Source of the DNA: Palsa-465 sp963800475
Lineage (GTDB): Bacteria > Actinomycetota > Thermoleophilia > Solirubrobacterales > Solirubrobacteraceae
Assembly (NCBI GenBank): GCA_963800475.1
Contig: CAWDAZ010000004.1
Location: 1,054,001-1,118,000, forward strand
Length of the DNA: 64,000 nt
Direction: 5' to 3'
Both the position numbers and the translations under genes were made by a program. Shown piece after piece: positions 57,577 to 64,000 of this stretch; the first letter of the stretch is position 1; each line of letters begins with the position of its first letter. The notes beneath the pieces are model-generated. The model did no database searches. It had not been told where the DNA came from and saw nothing but the letters and a program-made list of their open reading frames with translations.

Positions 57577-58809
57577 ATGCGCTCGTGGATGCGCGAGAAC
57601 GCCGTCGCGTGTTGTGGCGCCGCACTCGGGATCGCGTTCGTCGCGTGGCTCGGACTGACCAGCTGGGAGTGGACCGACTACGACTCCGAGGCGCGGCCGG
57701 CGATCGATGCGCTGCTCGCCGGACACATCTCGGGCTTCCTGACGCTCGCCCCGGCATACGGCGGCTCGCTGCTGATGCGTGCCCCGTTCATGGTCGTGCC
57801 GAAGCTGTGGGGCGGGGGGGAGCTTTCGATTTTCCGTGCCGCGGCGGCCCCCTGCCTGGTTGCCAGCGCGATTCTCGGTGTGTGGCTGGTCGCGAGGATG
57901 CGGGCGCTCGGTCGCTCGACCGCGGCGCGGGCGCTCGCGCTGGCGCTGTGCGTGGCAAACCCGCTGACGCTGCGCGCGCTCGAGTACGGGCATCCGGAGG
58001 AACTGCTCGGGGCGGTCCTGTGTGTGGCCGCGGTGCTGGTGGCGATGCGTGGGCGCCCGCTGTGGGCTGGGGTCCTGCTTGGGCTCGCGATCGCGAACAA
58101 GCAATGGGCCCTGGTGGCGGCGGGACCGGTGCTGCTGGCGCTACCCGGCGGGAGGCTGAAGGGGCTGCTGATGACGGGTGGGGTCGCTGCCGTGCTGCTC
58201 GCGCCGTTCGCGCTCGCGGGATCAGGAGGATCGCTGGTACACAGCGGGGAAACGCCGACGGGGCATATCTTCAACCCGTGGCAGCTTTGGTGGTTCCTCG
58301 GGTCGCACGCGCATCCGGTGCGAGATATCGCCGGCCACATCAGGCCGGGGTACCGGATCCCACCGGGCTGGATCAGCGGGGTCGCGCACCCGCTGATCGT
58401 CGGGATCGCGTGGGCGGTGGCGCTGCTGTATGCGTGGCTGCGCCGCGGCCGTGCCGCTGCGCCGAACGACGCGCTGCTGCTGCTCGCGCTCGTGCTGCTG
58501 CTGCGCTTCGCGCTGGACCCATGGGACATCTCGTACTACGCGCTGCCGTTCCTGATCGCGCTGCTGGCGTGGGAGGTGCAGGCGCGCGACCGTCCACCGA
58601 TGCTCGCCCTGCTCGCCACCTTCGCGGCGTGGCTGACCCTCCAGGAGCTACCCGCTCACGGCTTCTCCCCGGACGCGCAGGCGCTGGCGTTCGCCGTATT
58701 CACGGTTCCGGCCCTGGTCGCGATGACGCTGGCGCTGTTCGCGCCCGGATTCACTTCCCGGCTCGGGGTCCGGATGCGGCGGCGCGCCGTCGTGCCGAGC
58801 GCGGCCTAG
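57577..58809 (+). CDS. multispanning membrane protein, mannosyltransferase-like (GT87/DUF2029 style)
   Basis: 410 residues. Ten or so hydrophobic helices, with short loops containing EWTDYDSEARPAIDALLAGH near the N-terminus (aspartate pair of GT-C transferases), ALEYGHPEELLGAVLCVAAV and an aromatic-rich loop (GHIFNPWQLWWFLGSHAHPV). This fits a polyprenyl-phosphate-dependent GT-C glycosyltransferase; substrate unknown. It sits between aroC and aroKB, probably co-transcribed. Confidence 0.7.
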   Translation: MRSWMRENAVACCGAALGIAFVAWLGLTSWEWTDYDSEARPAIDALLAGHISGFLTLAPAYGGSLLMRAPFMVVPKLWGGGELSIFRAAAAPCLVASAILGVWLVARMRALGRSTAARALALALCVANPLTLRALEYGHPEELLGAVLCVAAVLVAMRGRPLWAGVLLGLAIANKQWALVAAGPVLLALPGGRLKGLLMTGGVAAVLLAPFALAGSGGSLVHSGETPTGHIFNPWQLWWFLGSHAHPVRDIAGHIRPGYRIPPGWISGVAHPLIVGIAWAVALLYAWLRRGRAAAPNDALLLLALVLLLRFALDPWDISYYALPFLIALLAWEVQARDRPPMLALLATFAAWLTLQELPAHGFSPDAQALAFAVFTVPALVAMTLALFAPGFTSRLGVRMRRRAVVPSAA

Positions 58810-58849
58810 CGAGACCGGCGCATCCCGCTCGCGTGCAATCCTAGGCGCG

Positions 58850-60382
58850 ATGACGACAGGTGCCCGCCGCGCGATCGTGTGCATCGGCTTCATGGGGGCC
58901 GGGAAGACCACCGCTGCCCGGAGCGCGGCCGACGCGCTCGGGACCGAGGCGATCGACGTCGACGCGGTGATCGAGCGGCGGGTCGGCAAGCCGATCGACA
59001 GGATGTTCGCCGAGGACGGCGAGGCGGCGTTCCGCGCGATCGAGGAGCAGGTCACGCTCGAGCTGCTGAACGGCTCGTGGGCGCGGGTGCTGTCGCTCGG
59101 CGGCGGCGCGATCGGCAGCAAGGCGGTGCGCGAGGCGCTTTCGGACCAGCTCGTGATCTGGCTCGATGTCGACCCGGAGACCGCCTGGCGGCGAGCGCAG
59201 GCGACCGCCCGTCCGCTCGCGCGCTCGCGCCCCGATTTCGAGCGCCTGTACGTCGAGCGCCAGCCGCTGTACGCGGCGCTCGCCGACGTGGTCGTCCCGT
59301 CGGAGCGCTCCAAGGTGATGGCGGAGGTGCTCGCGGCGCTCGAGGCGCTGCCGGCGGGCACGCGGGTGCTGTGGGCGGCGAGCGCCTCGGGGGATTACCC
59401 GGTGTACGTGGCTACCGGCCTGCTCGAGCACCGGTTCTGGCCGCCGGCTGTCGGCGGCCGGCAGTTCCTGGTGACGGACGGCCAGGTCGGGCGGCTGTAC
59501 GGCGAGGCGATCACGTCGCTCGCGGGCCGGGTCGCGATCATGCCCGGCGAGCAGTCGAAGACCGTCGCGCACGCGGAGATCGTGTGGACCGAGCTGGCGC
59601 GGGCGGGGATGACCCGCGAGGACGTCGTCGTCGCGCTCGGGGGCGGGGTGGTCGGCGACCTGGCCGGGTTCTGCGCCGCGACCTACCAGCGGGGGGTCCG
59701 CTACGTGCAGGTGCCCACCAGCCTCGTGGCGCAGGTCGACTCGGCGTATGGGGGCAAGACGGCCGTCGACCTGGAGGAGGCCAAGAACTACGTTGGCGCC
59801 TACCACCAACCGGTCGCGGTGATAGTCGATCCGGCGGCGCTGGCGACGCTCGCGCCCGCGGAGCTGGCGGCCGGCTACGCGGAGGTCGTGAAGACCGCGC
59901 TGATCGCCGGCGGCGAGCTGTGGCAGCGGATCCGCGGCGGCGGCGAGGCGACCGACCCGGACGTGATCGTCGCCTGCGCTCGCACGAAGCTCGCGGTGGT
60001 CGCCAGGGACGAGCGCGACGGCGGCCTGCGGCAGGTGCTGAACCTCGGACATACGGTCGCGCACGCGATCGAGGCGGTCACGGGTTACGCCCGGTACCGC
60101 CACGGGGAGGCGGTGGCACTGGGGCTGCTGGCGGCGCTGCGCCTGTCGGGGCAGCCCGAGCTCCGTCAGGAGGTGCTCGAGCTGCTCGTGCGCCAGGGGC
60201 TTCCGGCGACTCTCGACGGGGTCGACCCCGACGCCGTGGTGATGGCCACCGCCCGCGACAAGAAACGGCTCGGCGACCGGCCGGTGCCGTTCGTGCTGCT
60301 CGACGCACCGGGCGCGCCGCGGCCCGGCTGCGCGGTCGAGTCGCGCGCGCTGATCGAGGCCGTGCGGGAGCTCGCGGCGTGA
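58850..60382 (+). CDS. aroKB: bifunctional shikimate kinase / 3-dehydroquinate synthase
   Basis: 510 residues. Residues 1-165: shikimate kinase with GFMGAGKTTAARSAADAL (P-loop), DVDAVIERRVG and a conserved Arg in RARPL-like ARSRPDFERLY. Residues 170-510: dehydroquinate synthase with ALGGGVVGDLAGFCAATY, QVPTSLVAQVDSAYGGKTAV, NLGHTVAHAIEAV and RHGEAVALGLLAAL (zinc and NAD sites). Order kinase-synthase is the reverse of the substrate order. GTGA overlap with aroQ. Confidence 0.95.
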   Translation: MTTGARRAIVCIGFMGAGKTTAARSAADALGTEAIDVDAVIERRVGKPIDRMFAEDGEAAFRAIEEQVTLELLNGSWARVLSLGGGAIGSKAVREALSDQLVIWLDVDPETAWRRAQATARPLARSRPDFERLYVERQPLYAALADVVVPSERSKVMAEVLAALEALPAGTRVLWAASASGDYPVYVATGLLEHRFWPPAVGGRQFLVTDGQVGRLYGEAITSLAGRVAIMPGEQSKTVAHAEIVWTELARAGMTREDVVVALGGGVVGDLAGFCAATYQRGVRYVQVPTSLVAQVDSAYGGKTAVDLEEAKNYVGAYHQPVAVIVDPAALATLAPAELAAGYAEVVKTALIAGGELWQRIRGGGEATDPDVIVACARTKLAVVARDERDGGLRQVLNLGHTVAHAIEAVTGYARYRHGEAVALGLLAALRLSGQPELRQEVLELLVRQGLPATLDGVDPDAVVMATARDKKRLGDRPVPFVLLDAPGAPRPGCAVESRALIEAVRELAA

Positions 60383-60828
60383 GCTCTGTCGGCAACCGGA
60401 TCGAGGTGATGCACGGCGTCAACCTCGACCAGCTCGGCCGCCGCGATCCCGAGCAGTACGGGTCGCTGACGCTCGAGGAGCTGGAGGTGCGGATCAAGAC
60501 CGAGGCGCAGGAGCTCGGGCTCGACCCGCGCTTCTTCCAGACGAATCACGAGGGGGAGTTCGTGGAGCGGCTGCACCGGCTCGAGGGGCTGGCCGACGGG
60601 CTGATCCTGAATCCCGGCGCCTGGACCCACTACTCCTACGCGATCCGCGACGCGCTCGAGATCACCAAGCTGCCCGCGATCGAGGTCCACCTCTCCGACG
60701 TCGAGCACCGCGAGCAGTGGCGCCGCCAGTCGGTGATCCGGGACCTGTGCATCGCGACCGTCTCCGGGAAGGGCCCGCTCGGCTACCGCGAGGCGCTCGA
60801 GCTGCTGGGCGAGGAGCTGGCGGCGTGA
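60379..60828 (+). CDS. aroQ: type II 3-dehydroquinate dehydratase
   Basis: 149 residues from GTG 60379. Active-site Asn in MHGVNLDQLGRRDPEQYG (with Arg and Tyr), Asn in LILNPGAWTHYSYAIRDA (with His), His in AIEVHLSDVEHREQWRRQSV. The usual NGPNLN reads HGVNLD, yet the key residues are kept. Dehydrates dehydroquinate. Overlaps aroKB and pepQ by 4 bp. Confidence 0.92.
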   Translation: MSSVGNRIEVMHGVNLDQLGRRDPEQYGSLTLEELEVRIKTEAQELGLDPRFFQTNHEGEFVERLHRLEGLADGLILNPGAWTHYSYAIRDALEITKLPAIEVHLSDVEHREQWRRQSVIRDLCIATVSGKGPLGYREALELLGEELAA

Positions 60829-61898
60829 GCGACCACGCGCAGGAGCTGGCGGAAATGCTCCCCGGCGCGGGCGCCGACCTGATGCTGGTGACCGCGATCG
60901 TCAACGTCCGATACCTGACCGGCTTCACGGGAAGCAACGGCCTGGTCGTGGTCGGTCCGGACCGGCGGGCGTTCTCGAGCGATTTCCGATACGTCGAGCA
61001 GGCCGCCGACGAGGTCGACCCCTCGTTCGAGCGGCATCTGGCCCCACGCGACCTCGTCAAGGCAATCGAGGCGCTGCTCCCCGTCGGACCGGCGCGGCTC
61101 GGTTTCGAGGCCGGCCACATCTCGATGAGCGACTGGTCCCGCCTTCGCGAGCAGCTTCCCGAGCGGGTCGAGCTGGTCGCGCTCGACGGGCTACCCGAGC
61201 GCCTGCGCGCGGTCAAGGACGCCGAGGAGGTTGCCTCGATCCGAGCCGCCGCGACGCTCGCCGACGCGGCCTTCGAGCGGGTGGTCGGGGCCGGCCTGAT
61301 CGGCAGGACCGAGTCCGAGGTCGCGCTGGCGCTCGAGGTCGAGATGCGCCGGGCCGGCGCCCGGAAGCCGAGCTTCGAGACGATCGTCGCCGCGGGCGCC
61401 CACGGCGCACTTCCGCACGCTCAGCCCCGTGACGAGGAGATCGGCCGCGGCCAGCTGGTGGTGATCGATTGGGGCGCGGAGCTGGACGGCTACTGCTCCG
61501 ACTGCACCCGAACAGTGGCCGCCGGCGAGCCTGGCGGACGTGCACGCGAGGTCTACGGGCTGGTGCTGCGCGCCCAGCAGACAGGCCTCGCCGCCGTGCA
61601 CGCGGGCGCGGTGTGCAAGCAGGTCGACACGGCGGCCCGCGACGTGATCGCCGCGGCGGGACACGCGGAGCACTTCGGCCACGGCCTCGGTCACGGCGTC
61701 GGGCTCGAGATCCACGAGGCGCCGTCGCTGTCGCAGAGCTCCGACGGGACGCTCGAGGACGGGAACGTCGTGACCGTCGAGCCAGGCGTGTACCTTCCGG
61801 GCGAGCTCGGCGTGCGGATCGAGGATCTGGTGGTGGCCCGTAGCGGCGGCGCCGAGATCCTCACCTCGATCTCCAAGCAGCTGCGGGTCGCCGGCTAG
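60825..61898 (+). CDS. pepQ: Xaa-Pro peptidase (M24 family)
   Basis: 357 residues from GTG 60825. Metal ligands in VVIDWGAELDGYCSDCTRT (two Asp), HFGHGLGHGVGLEIHEAP (His), TVEPGVYLPGELGVRIED (two Glu). N-terminal creatinase-like domain (ILMLVTAIVNVRYLTGFTGS type). Often adjacent to efp in this phylum; here the aro genes precede and the downstream gene is cut. Cytoplasmic. Confidence 0.92.
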   Translation: MSDHAQELAEMLPGAGADLMLVTAIVNVRYLTGFTGSNGLVVVGPDRRAFSSDFRYVEQAADEVDPSFERHLAPRDLVKAIEALLPVGPARLGFEAGHISMSDWSRLREQLPERVELVALDGLPERLRAVKDAEEVASIRAAATLADAAFERVVGAGLIGRTESEVALALEVEMRRAGARKPSFETIVAAGAHGALPHAQPRDEEIGRGQLVVIDWGAELDGYCSDCTRTVAAGEPGGRAREVYGLVLRAQQTGLAAVHAGAVCKQVDTAARDVIAAAGHAEHFGHGLGHGVGLEIHEAPSLSQSSDGTLEDGNVVTVEPGVYLPGELGVRIEDLVVARSGGAEILTSISKQLRVAG

Positions 61899-62206
61899 CT
61901 CAGAAACGCGTCGGCGGTGCGTCCAACCCCGACGGCGTCCTGGAACAGGAACGCGTGGCTGGCGCCCTCGAACACCCTGGTCGTCGCGTGCGGCACCCGG
62001 CCGGCGATCGTTCTGTCGTTGGCGGCCGGGTCGATCGCAACCGCCGCGCTGCGCCAAGCCTTCGTCATCCGCCCGACCTCCGCATCAGTCCCCGTGGTGT
62101 GGCACCGTCCCGCGGCCCCCGGGCGGTGTGCGCTGGAGGAAATGCTACCGCTACCCTCAACGGCCGTGATCAGCACCAACCAGTTCTGAAAGCGGCGACT
62201 GAGCAT
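61895..62206 (-). pseudogene. alpha/beta-hydrolase C-terminal remnant
   Basis: The second half of this frame reads DRTIAGRVPHATTRVFEGAS, then HAFLFQDAVGVGRTADAFLS, the typical tail of an alpha/beta hydrolase with the catalytic His in ASHAFLFQ. The upstream half (before about 62060) does not fit, and no nucleophile is present. A decayed gene end, overlapping the pepQ stop by 4 bp. Confidence 0.6.
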
Positions 62207-62312
62207 ATCGTCCAGCCGGGACGATCAGTTGTCCCATCCGGCTTCCCAAGCCGTTCCGGCGTCGGGGACGGTTCACGGTGTTCGGCACGAATCGCCTTGA
62301 CTCTCGCGACTG

Positions 62313-62490
62313 CAATTCGTCGCCGGCAGCGGCCTACACGCGCTGCTCGACGCGGCTCCGGAGGGCGAGCGGGACGGCCGGGAGTTCGCGATTGTGCCGG
62401 GCGCCGCCGCCGGTGATGCGCGTGCTGGAGGTCGTGAAGCTCGAGCATCTGAGCAGGCAAGGCCCCCGGATGCTCCATCGATTGAGGCGG
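62313..62490 (+). pseudogene. STAS (anti-sigma antagonist) remnant, frameshifted
   Basis: One frame gives FVAGSGLHALLDAAPEGERD and REFAIVPG, the SpoIIAA-like (serine-turn) pattern; the following APPPVMRVLEVVKLEHLSR lies in another frame. The shift is near 62405 in a run of GCC codons. The N-terminal half is missing. It borders a HATPase anti-sigma gene on the opposite strand, so it may be the former partner. The 61899-62490 interval has no intact gene. Confidence 0.4.
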
Positions 62491-62491
62491 G

Positions 62492-62926
62492 TCAGCTCGG
62501 TCGCGGGAGTTCGGCCCAGACGGTATAGCCGCACGAGTCCCGCTCGGTTCCCCAGGCGCTGCTTAGTGCCTGCACGATCTTCAGACCCGTGCCGCCCAGC
62601 TCCATCGGTCGTTCAGCGACCCCGGCGTCGCTCTCCGAGCGCCCGGGATCCTTCACGTCGATTCGAAGCGCGCCGTTCGCCGTGACGCGAACGATCAGGA
62701 AGTCAGCTTGGGTGCATTGGGAGTGAAGCACCGCGTTGCTCACCAGCTCGCTGGCCACGAGAATCGCATCCCCGGAGATCCAGCCAATCCCGGGAAGCTG
62801 ACCCATAGCATCGCGTACGGCGACGGGCGCGTGAACATCGCAGCGCACACGGAGCCGCAAAAGCTCTCCCGACATCACCAGGCGACGTACCCTGCTCGCG
62901 TTCCTATGCAACACCAGCGCGGACAC
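62492..62926 (-). CDS. HATPase-type anti-sigma regulatory factor
   Basis: 144 residues from GTG 62926; ATG 62875 (starting MSGELLRLRV) is equally likely. ATP-binding motifs of the RsbW/SpoIIAB group: ASELVSNAVLHS (N box), IDVKDPGRSESD (G1) and GTGLKIVQALSSAWG (G2). It would hold a sigma factor or bind an antagonist. Neighbouring STAS fragment fits the partner role. Confidence 0.78.
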   Translation of the reverse strand: MSALVLHRNASRVRRLVMSGELLRLRVRCDVHAPVAVRDAMGQLPGIGWISGDAILVASELVSNAVLHSQCTQADFLIVRVTANGALRIDVKDPGRSESDAGVAERPMELGGTGLKIVQALSSAWGTERDSCGYTVWAELPRPS

Positions 62927-63055
62927 CGGGACCGCGGGCGTGCCGCCCCTGTAGCAGCGGCCTCTGCACTACACGCAACGCACAAACGAAGACCTCACGA
63001 GACCGGACAGTCCGCATGCAACCCGCCGCTCGCGCGAAGCCGGGCTCCGGCTGGG

Positions 63056-63337
63056 CTACTTCTTGCCAGCGCTACCTGAGCCGCGTGACCGGGTCGCCGC
63101 CGACTTCCCCGCTTGCTTGGCCGCCTCGCCGGCAGCGCCGGCGACCTTCTTGGTCGCGCTGACCACGCCACCCGCGGCCCGCCGCGCCTGACCGGCGGCC
63201 TCTCCGGCCGCCTTGCCCTGGCGGGTTGCCGCCGCCTTCGTGCCAGCACTCTGTGACCGCGCCTTCTTCTGATTGCGCAGTCGTGTCGCAGCTGCCTTCT
63301 TTGCCGCCGCCGAACGGTCGGCTTTCGTCTGGGTCAT
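63056..63337 (-). CDS. Lys/Ala-rich histone-like protein
   Basis: 93 residues with a strong AAAGGAGG Shine-Dalgarno. Composition is Lys/Ala/Arg-dominated (AAAKKAAATRLRNQKKARSQ, then AAGEAAGQARRAAGG), as in histone H1-like and HupB C-tails. Probably nucleoid-associated. No globular domain. Confidence 0.7.
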   Translation of the reverse strand: MTQTKADRSAAAKKAAATRLRNQKKARSQSAGTKAAATRQGKAAGEAAGQARRAAGGVVSATKKVAGAAGEAAKQAGKSAATRSRGSGSAGKK

Positions 63338-63622
63338 CGCTCCTCCTTTGTGCGTTCGGGGACCGATCCGGTCCTACCCGTCCACCGGGATCGCACGCAA
63401 CCTTTCAGACGCAGGGAGTCCGCCAAGCGCGCCTCGCGGGTTCGCGAGGACGCGCGGCGGCCCGCCCGGGGTCGTTCACAGAGATGCCGCCGCACAACTC
63501 TTCGCCTGGCCGCCGGAAACGGCGACGGTCAAGGCTGCTGCGCCCCGCCCCAGCCCGGACTGGTCGAGATCGCGCGTGGTCCATCCGCTGGATCGTGTGA
63601 CGTGTCCGTCGTTGCCGGAGGT

Positions 63623-64000
63623 CTAGCGGTGTTGGTCGATCAGTAGCTTTGCCATCGCTTGGGCGCGTTTGGCGGCCTCGGGGTCGCCGGCAGCGGCGCA
63701 GACGATCGATCCTTTCATCAGGATGTGCCAGGAGCGGGTGAACGATTCGGTGGCCCGCAGACCGGCTTCCTCGGCGAGTTTCGTGATGATCGCGCGGACG
63801 TGCTGGATGTGCTCAATGCTGGCCTTGCCGGCGGGGTGGGTGGCGCCCAGCTCGAGCAGCACATTTACGAAGGAGTCGGCCTCGAAGTCTTCGCGATGAA
63901 ACCATTCATCGAACAGGTCGAAGATCGTCAGCAGCTGCTCCTCCGGAGTCGCGGCACGGCGTCTGGCTTCGCCGTCGATCCAGGCGAGCGTCCATCGCTG
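63623..64000 (-). CDS. TetR-family regulator, C-terminal part (cut by window end)
   Basis: About 125 codons visible, running off the right edge in frame. The visible part is the ligand-binding C-terminal domain with LLTIFDLFDEWFHREDFEAD, then LLELGATHPAG, ASIEHIQHVRAIITKLAEEA and RSWHILMKGSIVCAAAGDPE. The HTH lies beyond 64000. The 63338-63622 gap holds nothing recognisable. Confidence 0.8.
   Translation of the reverse strand, partial: QRWTLAWIDGEARRRAATPEEQLLTIFDLFDEWFHREDFEADSFVNVLLELGATHPAGKASIEHIQHVRAIITKLAEEAGLRATESFTRSWHILMKGSIVCAAAGDPEAAKRAQAMAKLLIDQHR

Overview
The window is high-GC, densely packed DNA from an actinobacterium. A monoderm-type type IV pilus (T4P) system (pilB, pilT, pilC, pilM, pilN, pilO, pilD, no secretin) mixed with shikimate-pathway and tRNA-synthetase genes, many secreted PKD-domain proteins and frequent ATGA/GTGA gene overlaps suggest a soil Thermoleophilia (Solirubrobacterales-like) genome. 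That placement is inference from gene content, not from a marker phylogeny.

Layout. 1-2.1 kb: the end of a minus-strand operon of minor pilin-like proteins. 2.1-6.9 kb: a patchy region with a CocE-type hydrolase, small unknown genes, a frameshifted small gene and two copies of a tRNA/tmRNA T-arm-like repeat. 6.89-23.02 kb: a roughly 16-kb genomic island in the 3' end of a tRNA with CAT anticodon. It is bounded by 49-bp direct repeats and carries a tyrosine integrase, excisionase-like and HTH genes, vapBC, and metabolic cargo: FAD oxidoreductase, glucose dehydrogenase with gluconolactonase, MarC protein, PucR-like regulator, carboxylesterase, a frameshifted monoamine oxidase, a desaturase-reductase fusion and a TatA homologue. 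23.1-27.0 kb: a secreted PKD protein and an MMPL exporter.

27.1-42.1 kb is housekeeping core: M29-like peptidase, glutamate formiminotransferase, MBL hydrolase, hisS, aspS, an IscU-like/MnmA fusion, a GH6-like secreted protein, alaS, ruvX, mltG and aroE. 42.1-56.3 kb is the T4P locus: pilB-pilT-pilC, an O-methyltransferase and a Zn-ribbon protein, then three tandem major-pilin genes, then pilD, pilM, pilN, pilO, a PilP-position protein and a large PKD protein. Each pilin gene has its own c-di-GMP-I (GEMM) riboswitch, promoter and terminator within a 796-bp repeat unit. 56.3-61.9 kb: aroC, a membrane glycosyltransferase-like protein, a fused aroK-aroB, aroQ and an Xaa-Pro peptidase. 61.9-64 kb: decayed fragments of an alpha/beta hydrolase and a STAS protein, a HATPase anti-sigma factor, a Lys/Ala-rich histone-like protein and a TetR regulator cut by the window end.

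How it fits together. The T4P operons provide extension and retraction motors, a platform, alignment proteins and a peptidase. The pilin subunit supply appears to be set by c-di-GMP through three identical aptamers, with at least two pilin sequence variants. The aro genes around the pilus locus give DAHP-to-chorismate steps (aroB/K fusion, aroQ, aroE, aroC). The island is a self-contained integrative element whose cargo looks oxidative and sugar- or lipid-modifying, with several frameshifts suggesting decay or base-call errors.
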